In this document: in pieces, positions 8,043 through 16,146 of the stretch
Layout of the letters: every line of letters starts with the position of its first letter
Numbering within the stretch: the first letter of the stretch is position 1
Assembly (NCBI GenBank): GCA_001421175.1
Contig: LJKL01000014.1
Location: 19,051 to 83,050 of the forward strand
DNA: 64,000 nucleotides
From: Methanomassiliicoccales archaeon RumEn M2
GTDB lineage: Archaea > Thermoplasmatota > Thermoplasmata > Methanomassiliicoccales > Methanomethylophilaceae
Direction: 5' to 3'
Position numbers and translations under genes: made by a program
Notes under the pieces: model-generated
Database searches by the model: none
What the model saw: the letters and a program-made list of their open reading frames with translations, nothing else
Told to the model about the DNA's origin: nothing

Positions 8043-9008
8043 ATGGGTTATGTGGTGAAGGAGATCGGGCCCGAGGAGACCGCCGTATTGCGGAGGAGAT
8101 ATGAGAGCCGCAAGTTCCATTCGGGGAAGGCCGACATATCAGGGATTTGCGTGAAGCTCTACACTGAAGAGCACCAGGTCATGGATATGTGGGTGGACAA
8201 CTTCTACGCCATGAGCACCAGCGTGAAATCCCATGCCCGTATAATCTCCGTAAGGGAGGAGGGCAGGGAGATGGAGGTCCTCTACGACAGGTCCACGTTC
8301 ACCGTGTTCCTGATCAACTTCGATTATTACGGATGGATAAAGAGCATCGCCCTTGCCGTGGCCGCGGACCTTCTGGAGGATTCCCATTCCATACACAGCG
8401 TTCACGGTGCCGCCATAGACCTGGACGGTGTGGGCGTAACGCTCATAGCACCTTCGAAGACAGGGAAGACGACGCAGTCATGGGGCCTTCTGCGCACCGG
8501 GGACTCCCGCCTGATAACGGATGACTGGTACTTCGTGAGGCTGACCTCCGGGAGGCCCTTCGTCACGGGTTCCGAGAAGAACTGCTACATCGATGCGGAC
8601 ATAGGGGACGTGTGGCCGGAGTTCAAGCCCCTGGTCAGCACGACCAAGTTCGACAACAAGGGCAGGGGCATAGCCAACATACGGTGGGTCACAGGCATAG
8701 ATTCAGTTACGGCCACCACCTCAATGAGGCACGTCATCCTTTTGAAGAGGGACAGGGATGATGAGCGCATAGTCAGTAAGCTGGATCTGGAAGAGGCTCT
8801 GGAGTACATAGTCAGCAACGATTTCTGCAACCCGCATCAGCTGGTCAGGGACAAGAGGAAGCTGGGGATAAGAACCGATTTCTTCAGGGAGTTCTTCGGG
8901 AAATGCACTGTGTTCCTGGTCAACACCACGGGTACACCGGAACAGACCCAGATGAGCATAAGGAAGGCCATCAACGAAGCTGAATGCGGACGGGTTTGCG
9001 AAGTATGA
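8043..9008 (+). CDS. HPr kinase/PEPCK-fold ATP-binding protein
   Basis: A 321-residue protein. Residues 115-150 contain VHGAAIDLDG then APSKTGKTTQ, a P-loop in the arrangement of the HprK C-terminal kinase domain; ITDDWYFV follows at the metal-binding position. Archaea of this type lack a classical sugar phosphotransferase system, so HPr itself is unlikely to be the substrate. A small-molecule or protein serine kinase is a fair guess. The 3' end overlaps the convergent sfsA gene by 38 bases. Confidence 0.6.
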   Translation: MGYVVKEIGPEETAVLRRRYESRKFHSGKADISGICVKLYTEEHQVMDMWVDNFYAMSTSVKSHARIISVREEGREMEVLYDRSTFTVFLINFDYYGWIKSIALAVAADLLEDSHSIHSVHGAAIDLDGVGVTLIAPSKTGKTTQSWGLLRTGDSRLITDDWYFVRLTSGRPFVTGSEKNCYIDADIGDVWPEFKPLVSTTKFDNKGRGIANIRWVTGIDSVTATTSMRHVILLKRDRDDERIVSKLDLEEALEYIVSNDFCNPHQLVRDKRKLGIRTDFFREFFGKCTVFLVNTTGTPEQTQMSIRKAINEAECGRVCEV

Positions 9009-9672
9009 TGCTGTCCTCTTCCACGAAGCAGTCATAGGCAAGGACCTTCACGCCCTTGGCAACCGCTTCCTCTACGGCGGTCCAGAACTCCGGATGCAGG
9101 GAGCCCTCCGCCGACAGATAATCCACATCGGACATCTGGATGACGAATACCAGATACGCACCGTAACCCTCTTCAATGCATTTCGTAAGTTCCGTTACGT
9201 GCCTGATGCCTCTTTCGGTCGGAGCATCCGGGAAGAAGACGACGCGGTCCCTTTCCAGGGTCACGCCCTTCACCTCCACATAGGCCCTGCCGCCTCCGTG
9301 CTCCACATAGAAATCGAATCTTGAGTCCCCGTATGCCGCCTCGGGCCTCAGCAATGTCATGTCCCTGAAAAGACCCAGAGAGGGGAGCGCCTCGGCGAAT
9401 ACGCCGTTCAGGACCTGGCTGTCCATATTGATCAGCCTCCCGCCCTTGTACACGGCAATCACGTCGTATCTCGTTCTCCTTTTCCCGGGGACCGCCTCGC
9501 TGAGTATGACCTCAGCCCCCTCGACCAGCAGCTCTTTGCAACGGCCGGTGTTCTTGACGTGACACCTGCAAACGGCCGATCTCCCGGTATCTGGGTCAGT
9601 GATTTCCACTATCGCTATGAACCGGTTGGGTCTCGATCTGAAGGTGCCTGTGATTACGCGGTTGTACCTCAT
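8971..9672 (-). CDS. sfsA: SfsA family protein (putative DNA/RNA nuclease)
   Basis: A 233-residue product from the ATG at 9672. Family blocks include RYNRVITGTFRSRPNRF, CHVKNTGRCKELL, the nuclease-like RFDFYVEHGG...AYVEVKGVTLE (PD-(D/E)XK-like Asp and Glu-x-Lys), FPDAPTERG and the C-terminal block ending YDCFVEEDSI. A longer frame runs upstream to 9747 but only adds non-conserved residues. The family was named for sugar fermentation stimulation; nucleic-acid binding and nuclease activity have been proposed. An N-terminal fragment of a second copy lies at 39637-39771. Confidence 0.9.
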   Translation of the reverse strand: MRYNRVITGTFRSRPNRFIAIVEITDPDTGRSAVCRCHVKNTGRCKELLVEGAEVILSEAVPGKRRTRYDVIAVYKGGRLINMDSQVLNGVFAEALPSLGLFRDMTLLRPEAAYGDSRFDFYVEHGGGRAYVEVKGVTLERDRVVFFPDAPTERGIRHVTELTKCIEEGYGAYLVFVIQMSDVDYLSAEGSLHPEFWTAVEEAVAKGVKVLAYDCFVEEDSIILRKPVRIQLR

Positions 9673-9744
9673 TGAACCATTTCCAAATCCGACTATTAAT
9701 CGAATTAATGACGGTTCGGGGACAATTCTTTTCAGAAAAGCCCC

Positions 9745-9767
9745 CAATGCTAACTAGGTCAGCATTG
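9745..9767. repeat. Inverted repeat at presumed element boundary
   Basis: CAATGCT and AGCATTG are perfect 7-base inverted arms around a 9-base spacer, in the short gap between sfsA and the 3' end of the integrase gene. It could be a recombinase core or arm site, or a bidirectional terminator for the two minus-strand genes. I did not find an obvious second copy near 16.9 kb. Confidence 0.4.
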
Positions 9768-9812
9768 AGGGAATGGAGTTTGGTGATATAATTAGTTTAA
9801 CCGTTCTGCCGG

Positions 9813-11372
9813 TCACCCGAACAGGGCATCATCCACCGAATCGGTAGCGGTCTTGAGTTTCCTAGGGTCAGCGCAGACGTAGCTCTCCAGCGTGATCTCC
9901 ACCGATGAATGGCGCATCATCCTGCGGACCGTATCAAGCTCGAAACCGTTGTCGAGGAGATTCATGCAGTAGAATCTGCGGAACGTGTGGCAGGTCGCCT
10001 TGACTCCGGCCCTAGCCGATGCCTCCGCAATCAGGTTCCCGACGTAGGTGTTGAGTGTACGTTCTCCGTGGGAATAGAACGGCGGGACTATCAGCGAATC
10101 GTGGTATCTGTCCCCGTATTTTCTGAGGATCAGTTCCCTCTCGGGCAGGTATGCCTGTATGACCGCCATCACCGATTTCGGGATCTCCTTCTCCACAATC
10201 TTCCCCGCTCCGTGACCCTTTCCGCGTATCGTCATGGTGTTTCCGCAGATGTCCGAGAGCTTCAGCGTGGCTACCTCGTTCCTCCTCAGCCCCATTCCGG
10301 CACAGAGGACCAATGCCACCCTCTCTACCGTGGTGGCGGAACCGAATATCGCCTTCCATTCATCCTTGAACACCCAGGTGCGGTCTATGGACTGTTTCGT
10401 CCAGACGATCTTCGCTTTGGCGTAAGGGTTGGCCCCTGTGACGAACTCCAGCATCTTGCCCATATTGCATAGGTTGATCTTTATCGTCCTGTCCTTGAGG
10501 TCGGTGCTCATGTTCCTGTAGAGACGGAAGTGGTGCATCGTCACCTCTTCGGGATCCAGCGGTCCGAAGTATCTGAACAGCCTGCGTATCGCAGTTGTAA
10601 GATTGGTGCGGAGATTCCTCCTGGAGACCTCAGTGAACCCTCTCTCCTTACAGTCCTCCAGATACCTGTCGGCGGATTCCATCATCCTCTTCCATTGGGA
10701 GGTCGCCTCGAAATCGAATTTCAGCTCCTTGCTGAGCTGATACCTGTGAAGCACATCGTTCCCTGTATGGTATTCGACGAATCTCCCCAGGGAATACATT
10801 ACGCATCTTCTGGTCTCCAGACTGCTCTCTTTAAGATACCTCTCCAGTATTACGAAGCATCCTGTGTCGATATCCCACACGTTCCGTATGTTCTTCTCGT
10901 AGCACAGAATTCTCAGGGCCTTCTCGGACTGGTAGATCTGCTTCTTCCTCATCACCGAGTTCATCGGTTCCGACTGGAGGTACTTGCTGAACGATTCCAT
11001 CTCCTTTTCGAACGGGAAGAGCGCATCGGGGACCACGTACCACTTGGTATCCCTTTTCGGACGTATCTCGTCCCAGGGATTGCATCTGCACAGGAACTTG
11101 TACATCTTCCCCGCAGAGCATAGTATTTCGTGTACGATCTTCCTCACATAGCCGTGGGATTCCAGCCCTTCCTTCACGGTCAGGAACTGGGATGCGGAGG
11201 GTTCCGTAGTATGGGCGTATGTGAAGAATGTATCGAGATTGCTCCTCGTCCTTTGCAAACCTCCCGGAGTCTTGCCTTCCGATTGCAAATACTTCAGATA
11301 TCTCTCGATATCGAAACCAATACGTTCTGTATTGGCCTTTAAATAATCAAAACTGATTGTATCCGTAACCAT
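9813..11372 (-). CDS. Tyrosine recombinase / integrase
   Basis: A 519-residue protein whose C-terminal 190 residues form a phage-integrase catalytic domain. First Arg is in GMGLRRNEVATLKLSD, then HTFRRFY (H-x-x-R), then MRHSSVEITLESYV with the terminal His and the Tyr nucleophile. The N-terminal 300 residues hold SAM-like/core-binding segments (YLEDCKERGF, MHHFRLYRNM), longer than in Xer proteins. It is the best evidence that 9.7-16.9 kb is an integrated element. It would catalyse site-specific integration and excision. Upstream, in the same direction, lies a small AbrB-like gene. Confidence 0.9.
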   Translation of the reverse strand: MVTDTISFDYLKANTERIGFDIERYLKYLQSEGKTPGGLQRTRSNLDTFFTYAHTTEPSASQFLTVKEGLESHGYVRKIVHEILCSAGKMYKFLCRCNPWDEIRPKRDTKWYVVPDALFPFEKEMESFSKYLQSEPMNSVMRKKQIYQSEKALRILCYEKNIRNVWDIDTGCFVILERYLKESSLETRRCVMYSLGRFVEYHTGNDVLHRYQLSKELKFDFEATSQWKRMMESADRYLEDCKERGFTEVSRRNLRTNLTTAIRRLFRYFGPLDPEEVTMHHFRLYRNMSTDLKDRTIKINLCNMGKMLEFVTGANPYAKAKIVWTKQSIDRTWVFKDEWKAIFGSATTVERVALVLCAGMGLRRNEVATLKLSDICGNTMTIRGKGHGAGKIVEKEIPKSVMAVIQAYLPERELILRKYGDRYHDSLIVPPFYSHGERTLNTYVGNLIAEASARAGVKATCHTFRRFYCMNLLDNGFELDTVRRMMRHSSVEITLESYVCADPRKLKTATDSVDDALFG

Positions 11373-11440
11373 CGTTTCACGACCTTGGTTCGGTCCGCTG
11401 AGTTTGATTGCTAGTCGGCCAGCGGGCCGTTATTCCCATC

Positions 11441-11683
11441 TCATTCATCGTCTTCTGTCTTCTTCTTCCCCCTCTTGGGTTTCTCTTCGTTCACCGTTGC
11501 CGGAGTCCTGAGATCATCGATCTCGTACTCCTCGAGGACGGGCCAGCTGACTGTCACGTCCAGGTAGTCTCCGTCACGTATCCCCATGCGTTCTACGACC
11601 GAGATCGGGACCGCCACATACCGCAGCGAGTTCCTCTCGACGTATTTGCCCGGGAACGTGGTTCTTGCTATACGTTTCATCAT
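11441..11683 (-). CDS. Small AbrB/SpoVT-like DNA-binding protein
   Basis: About 80 residues. YVERNSLRYVAVPISVVERMGIRDGDYLDVTVSW has the swapped-hairpin AbrB pattern, followed by an acidic and Lys-rich tail (KPKRGKKKTEDDE). I chose the ATG at 11683 (a second ATG follows directly) because GGAGTGAT precedes it at ribosome-binding position; the frame remains open upstream to 11701. Its place just ahead of the integrase suggests a regulator of the element, for example of excision (inference). Confidence 0.65.
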   Translation of the reverse strand: MMKRIARTTFPGKYVERNSLRYVAVPISVVERMGIRDGDYLDVTVSWPVLEEYEIDDLRTPATVNEEKPKRGKKKTEDDE

Positions 11684-11701
11684 ATCACTCCGTATTCGCA
11701 A

Positions 11702-11946
11702 CCATAAGAAACGGGTCGGGGATATTTATAACTATCATAGAATTGTAACTTTTCTAAATTACAATATATAAAGACAACCTAATTTATAGGTATAATATAG
11801 ATATTGAATACTAACAAAATCCGATAGTAATTCCTAGTACATTACCCTTTGCAAATCGATCCAAAAAGTCCAGAGTCCTGCGGGCAACGGATCGGGATTA
11901 CCATTTCAGAATAGGATTATATCATCATATCAACATTTCGATTCCG
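11702..11946. promoter_or_regulatory. AT-rich divergent promoter region
   Basis: This 245-base gap between the AbrB-like gene (minus) and the winged-helix gene (plus) is strongly AT-rich compared with both flanks. It holds several TATA-like runs (GATATTTATAAC near 11728, AATATATAAAG near 11762, TATAATATAG near 11800). It probably carries both promoters. No coding potential seen. Confidence 0.45.
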
Positions 11947-12520
11947 ATGAGGGAAGGAGAGTTCTTCACGGTCATGAGCGACAGGCACACCGCCGCTTTG
12001 ATTCTGGCATTGTACGATGCGGACGGTCCGATCGTGATGAAGGATCTTCAAAAGATTACCAATCATACTCAGACGCTGCGTCAGAGACTCGACAGGATGG
12101 AAGAGGACGGTATCGTCGACATCCAGATCACATACGAACCGCACAAGTTCGTGAAAGTATCCCTGAATGATGCCGGAAAGGAGATCGCACTTCTCGTTTC
12201 GATGATGAATTCCATCATCCCCGGCGATGACATCGAGGACAAGAGCATCAACATGAGGTACGCCGACCCGATAATGAGGATGCTGAGGGGGGAAAGCGTA
12301 CGTCGTCCAGAAGGACATCAAGGCGGTCATGCCCTATTACGAGAGCATCACCAAGGTCCTGAAGAGGATGGAACAGGAAGGACTGGTCACCATTTCGGAA
12401 TCGGATGAGGGATACAGGGAGATCAGGTACTCGCTGACACCAACTGGAAAACAGATATCTGACGTATTTCAGATAATTTTCACTAAGATCAAAAATAGCA
12501 TAGCTAAACAGGGGGCATAA
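11947..12520 (+). CDS. Tandem winged-helix regulator, frameshifted
   Basis: The first about 115 residues contain one winged-helix unit (AALILALYDADGPIVMKDLQ, LRQRLDRMEEDGIVD). Frame is lost in the G-run at 12287-12292. Removing one G gives ...RGKAYVVQKDIKAVMPYYES and a second winged-helix unit (VLKRMEQEGLVTISES, YSLTPTGKQI). The repaired protein is about 190 residues with two DNA-binding wings. It is followed 3 bases later by a membrane protein gene, so the two probably form an operon. It may regulate genes of the element. Confidence 0.65.
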
Positions 12521-12523
12521 TCT

Positions 12524-13135
12524 GTGGCAACGACTCGCGAACAATGGCTTACCATCGGTATGATATTATCAGCATTGGGTGCGCTGACAATTTTTGGACC
12601 ATGGGTAACCATCGATTATTATGACCACTATGGCCCAATTTATGAGTCTTACAACGGATTTACTCTATTCGATTCGGGGTATTTCTTTGGAATCGCTATG
12701 ATTGTTCCAATTCTGATATCGCTTCTTTTTGTATATTCCTTCATTAGATTCAAAGTCTATAAGGACCAGAAATGCACCAATTATGCTGTAATAGTGTTTG
12801 TAGCAATTTTTCTACTTTCATGGTGGTTTAATGTTGCAGTGACGGACACATACGATAACTACCCGTACTACACTGAGGTGTACGGTTCTGGATTTGCTGA
12901 GACTGGTGCAGTGGGTTTGGCTTTTATCAACATGATTGTTGCGTATCTTGCAGATTCGATATACCGTAAAACTAGCAATAAAATGGAACAAACCAGTATT
13001 ATATCAACCGAAATCACATCCCAGGATTCTATTAATTACTGTCCTAAATGCGGTATGGATTTAACACATCAATCTGTAGATGATTTGTCCTATTGTCCTA
13101 AATGTGGCACGTATGTTGGAAAAGATAGAAATTAA
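12524..13135 (+). CDS. Four-helix membrane protein with C-terminal zinc ribbon
   Basis: A 203-residue product from a GTG start. Hydrophobic segments lie at about residues 10-30, 52-75, 88-105 and 125-145. The C-terminus contains CPKCGMDL...CPKCGTYVG, a zinc ribbon on the cytoplasmic side by inference. Base composition is AT-richer than neighbouring genes, consistent with transfer. It follows the winged-helix gene directly. No specific function recognised. Confidence 0.6.
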   Translation: MATTREQWLTIGMILSALGALTIFGPWVTIDYYDHYGPIYESYNGFTLFDSGYFFGIAMIVPILISLLFVYSFIRFKVYKDQKCTNYAVIVFVAIFLLSWWFNVAVTDTYDNYPYYTEVYGSGFAETGAVGLAFINMIVAYLADSIYRKTSNKMEQTSIISTEITSQDSINYCPKCGMDLTHQSVDDLSYCPKCGTYVGKDRN

Positions 13136-13161
13136 GAGGTTTATTCGGGGTCTGGCTCATC

Positions 13162-13944
13162 TCATCTTTTGGCCTTTGTCGCTCTCCTGTTCCCGGTCTT
13201 CACAGCTGAAGCGGTGGCTCCTCCGGGTTTCACGATTCCTTTGGTGGCATCGGACTTCTTCTTCCTGACTGGCTTCTCCGCTTTAGGCAGCGTTCCTGCG
13301 GATTTCCTCTTCTGGTAGTAGTTGGCCGCATTGGAACCGGGCCTGTAGTACCCGAGATGCGAGATCGAGGTGTCGTCGAACTTCTCCGTGACCTTCTTCT
13401 CCGCCTTCCTTCCCCTCTGGGGCTTGTCGGGGACGAGAGCTTTCCTGTCGTGGTCGTACCTCTCCCTGGGGGAATCGCCGTGTACCTTGGTTGCCGTATA
13501 GTAACCGTTCACGCCCTTCGACGGCTCCTGGATCCTGACGAGGGATTCTGCGACTGTGGCAGCTTCCTCCAGATTGACGGCGGAGTTGAACTCCCTCCTG
13601 TCGTACATCCTTGAGGATACCCTCTCCCCTGCGGCATTGAGTTTCAGGGGCGTTCTGGTGAGTCCTCCCCTGGTCTGATCCACGTGCCTGAGGTGGTGGG
13701 TGAATTCGTGTACCAGGGTCTCCTCGTCCCATCCCTTCCCGAGGATGATGACAGGGGTCTTGAGGGAAGAGGTCTCCTGCATCGGGACGTAGCATCCCGC
13801 GGCTCCCCTTCCGGGGTTGCCCTCCTTGATGATGATGCCGCCGTTGCGGACGGCCTTTTTGACCTCGGAGGCGTTGAAGTCCCTGGCGATGATGTCCCTC
13901 ACCCTCTTCTGGGATTCCTCGGGCATGAGCAATACCATCTTCAT
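13162..13944 (-). CDS. HExxH metallopeptidase-like protein A
   Basis: A 260-residue protein with the zinc-binding motif LVHEFTHHLRHVD at about residue 80 and an acidic segment LEEAATVAESLVRI downstream that could supply a third ligand. The C-terminal 100 residues are rich in Lys and Arg. It shares several features with the protein at 15279-16142: HExxHHLR, RI-x2-P followed by GYY, an S-x-R-x2-Y-x-HD block and D-x-TSIS. The two are therefore paralogues. No signal peptide. It ends a six-gene minus-strand operon inside the presumed integrated element. Substrate unknown. Confidence 0.6.
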   Translation of the reverse strand: MKMVLLMPEESQKRVRDIIARDFNASEVKKAVRNGGIIIKEGNPGRGAAGCYVPMQETSSLKTPVIILGKGWDEETLVHEFTHHLRHVDQTRGGLTRTPLKLNAAGERVSSRMYDRREFNSAVNLEEAATVAESLVRIQEPSKGVNGYYTATKVHGDSPRERYDHDRKALVPDKPQRGRKAEKKVTEKFDDTSISHLGYYRPGSNAANYYQKRKSAGTLPKAEKPVRKKKSDATKGIVKPGGATASAVKTGNRRATKAKR

Positions 13945-14411
13945 GCCCTGCGACTGCGCCGTTTAGCAGCAGCTTCCAGTTCCCTGGCGAACGCCAGCGC
14001 TCCGGTGTCGTCGATTCCTTCGATGTCGCTCTCGTTCACCGCCTGCCACCATCCGGTCTCCACGAGCTGCTGGGGGGTGAATCCTCCTTCGGGGATCTGG
14101 TGGATCATGTCAGCGTCCTTCCCTATGTCGATGAGGACGTTCCTCTCCCTTCCGTTCCTGGAACCCTGGTGGATAGACAGGAATCTGCCGTAGAGGTATT
14201 CGTTGGGGACCTTCCCCGTCTTGGGGTCGACGGGGATCTCCCACTTCTGTCCGTTCCTGGCGGTCACCCACACGGTCGGGACCTTCTTCCTTCCTGCCGT
14301 TCCGCTACCCAGGGACTCGACGTAGTCGGTCCCCGGTCTCACGTAGGCTACCTTATTGTAGCCCTTGCTGTTGTTCGATCTCTCTTTCTTCATCAGTTTG
14401 AAAAACTCCAT
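13941..14411 (-). CDS. Hypothetical protein of the integrated element
   Basis: 156 residues from the ATG at 14411, which lies 4 bases after the upstream stop; the frame is open further upstream but only inside the neighbouring gene. It is a basic, soluble protein with a central segment VPTVWVTARNGQKWEIPVDP and an Arg-rich C-terminus. Its stop overlaps the next gene's start by 4 bases, implying translational coupling. I do not recognise a family. Confidence 0.55.
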   Translation of the reverse strand: MEFFKLMKKERSNNSKGYNKVAYVRPGTDYVESLGSGTAGRKKVPTVWVTARNGQKWEIPVDPKTGKVPNEYLYGRFLSIHQGSRNGRERNVLIDIGKDADMIHQIPEGGFTPQQLVETGWWQAVNESDIEGIDDTGALAFARELEAAAKRRSRRA

Positions 14412-14415
14412 GGTA

Positions 14416-14994
14416 TCACACCCTGTACATCTGTCCTCCCTTGCCGGAGAACATGGCCGCGACATCGATGGTATCGGAAGTGTCCATCAATGCGTAGCCC
14501 TGCACGCATTCCCTGCTCTGTTTCGAGCCGGAACGGTGCGCTTTCTTCATAGCCGTAGCTTTCGCCTTCGCCTGTTCCCTGGAGGAACATACTATGGCCT
14601 GCCTGTCCTTCCCGGTAGCGGAATTGATCTCCATCGCCACCCAGGATTTTGAGGTCTGGGTCTTGTTGGATTTCCTTGCCGGAGGCCTCCTTTCGGAAAC
14701 GGCCTTCCTGTTCTCAAGGGGAACGAGTCCGTACTGAACGGGTTCCCCTCTCTCGTTGAGGACAATGACCGTTCCCGTGTATCCGATATCGGAAACGGCC
14801 GCCCTCTTGATCTCCTTCGCGTAAGCTCTTTTCAGATCCTTGCGAGTGGAGTACTTGCTGCTGTCTATCTTGTTGGGCATTCTCTCACCTTTCTCGTTGA
14901 GGCATAACGCTGCTATTCCCACCCCCAGGGATGCCGCCGATATCAGGAGGCCGGCGACGTCCATCCTGTCCCTCTTCTGCTGTCTTGTGGCCAT
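14416..14994 (-). CDS. Hypothetical protein with N-terminal membrane segment
   Basis: 192 residues. Residues 12-32 (DVAGLLISAASLGVGIAALC) look like one transmembrane helix; the rest is soluble and basic, rich in Lys, Arg and Ser. A later ATG (MPNKIDSSKY) would remove the helix and cannot be excluded. It lies in the tight operon of the integrated element between two other unknown genes. No family recognised. Confidence 0.5.
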   Translation of the reverse strand: MATRQQKRDRMDVAGLLISAASLGVGIAALCLNEKGERMPNKIDSSKYSTRKDLKRAYAKEIKRAAVSDIGYTGTVIVLNERGEPVQYGLVPLENRKAVSERRPPARKSNKTQTSKSWVAMEINSATGKDRQAIVCSSREQAKAKATAMKKAHRSGSKQSRECVQGYALMDTSDTIDVAAMFSGKGGQMYRV

Positions 14995-14995
14995 A

Positions 14996-15229
14996 TTACC
15001 ACACCGAATAGGGGCCGATCTCCGATTCCATGATCCTCAGTTCCTCTTTGGTGACCTTCACATCGGGGAAGTCGGAGGTCTTGCGGTACAGTTCCACTAT
15101 GTCCAGGCCGTCGGTCATCGGACCGAACCATCTGTCTCCCCCGTCCGGATAGACGCGGGTGAAGAATGTCCTGGAATTCCGATTGTAGAATATCCTGGCC
15201 GGACCGGGATGGCCGTTGAAGTCGGTCAC
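14996..15229 (-). CDS. Small hypothetical protein
   Basis: At least 77 residues from a GTG at 15229. The frame stays open upstream past 15279 without an ATG, so the start is uncertain. The segment ARIFYNRNSRTFFTRVYPDGGDRWFGP is aromatic-rich and may form a small beta-rich domain. It abuts the following gene. No family recognised. Confidence 0.4.
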   Translation of the reverse strand: MTDFNGHPGPARIFYNRNSRTFFTRVYPDGGDRWFGPMTDGLDIVELYRKTSDFPDVKVTKEELRIMESEIGPYSVW

Positions 15230-15278
15230 CGCGGAGGACAGTCCGGTGGCATCGTCCTGTGCGTACTGACGTGTTTTC

Positions 15279-16142
15279 TCATCTCCGTCCCTTCCTGTTG
15301 CTGGACAGTATCGCTCTGGAGATTGAGGTGCGGTCGTAGTTGCGTTCCGCGGCTCTTATCGCCGCTTTACCCTTCAGGGCCTTGGAACCGCTGACGGTCG
15401 CCTGGTCGTGCAGATATGCGGATCTGGAGGACTGGCCCGGGACATGGTCGTAATAGCCGGATTCGACGGGGTCGATTCTTGTTCTCGCCACTGTCTCGGT
15501 GACGGTCTCCTTCTCCTCCCTGCCGACGATCCTGTCCTTCTCCTGTTTGGATAAACGTCTGTAGCGATCATCGAGGACACCGTCCCTGGTGGGGAACACG
15601 GTCCTCCCGTCCTTCACCCTGAGATGGTGGACTGCTTCGTGCACAATGCCGTCGGCCGTGGTACCTTCCTCGAGGACGATCTCCGGGACCGGTACGCCGT
15701 CCTGTCTCCTCAGATAGAATCCGGTGCAGTCCCTGAGATGGGGCTGTACCGACACCATCAGGGAACGGTCCTCGGCCATCATCTCCAGTTCCTCGGCGGT
15801 GAAGGATTCGGCCAGCACCTTCTTGATGCGGTCGCTCTCCTTCCTGTCGGCGAGGACGGCGATCCTCTTCAGGGCCTTCCTCTTCCTTCCCCTTATGGAT
15901 AAAGGAACGGAGTAGATGTCCGACTCCCTGGTGTCTATACCGTCGATGTCGCATACAGAAGGGTCATCCCACCACTGCTCTATATCCTCGGGAGTGAGCA
16001 TCCTGGGAAGGATGACGGGATCGTCGGAATCGGAATCCTTGAAATCACCGATCTCCTGATATCTCCTGACGATGTCCTTCAGGGGAACGTACCCGTCCTT
16101 TCCGACGGGTATGCCTTTCTGTCTGCGGAACCTGAGCTTCAT
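15279..16142 (-). CDS. HExxH metallopeptidase-like protein B
   Basis: A 287-residue soluble protein with IVHEAVHHLRVKDG, a zincin-type HExxH with an extra His, at about residue 175, and EKETVTETVARTRIDP downstream as a possible third-ligand region. It is a paralogue of the protein at 13162-13944: the C-terminal GYY, S-x-R-x2-Y-x-HD and YDRTSIS motifs match, though overall sequence has diverged. Upstream it has about 90 extra residues, including an ILPRMLTPEDIEQWW segment. Neither copy has a signal peptide, so both should act in the cytoplasm. Two such copies in one operon is unusual. Confidence 0.6.
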   Translation of the reverse strand: MKLRFRRQKGIPVGKDGYVPLKDIVRRYQEIGDFKDSDSDDPVILPRMLTPEDIEQWWDDPSVCDIDGIDTRESDIYSVPLSIRGRKRKALKRIAVLADRKESDRIKKVLAESFTAEELEMMAEDRSLMVSVQPHLRDCTGFYLRRQDGVPVPEIVLEEGTTADGIVHEAVHHLRVKDGRTVFPTRDGVLDDRYRRLSKQEKDRIVGREEKETVTETVARTRIDPVESGYYDHVPGQSSRSAYLHDQATVSGSKALKGKAAIRAAERNYDRTSISRAILSSNRKGRR

Positions 16143-16146
16143 GGAC

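Noticed and set aside
9673..9812. tRNA gene as integrase target next to sfsA
   Set aside because: No cloverleaf or T-loop GGTTCNANNCC-type box could be found in the gap; only a short inverted repeat is present.
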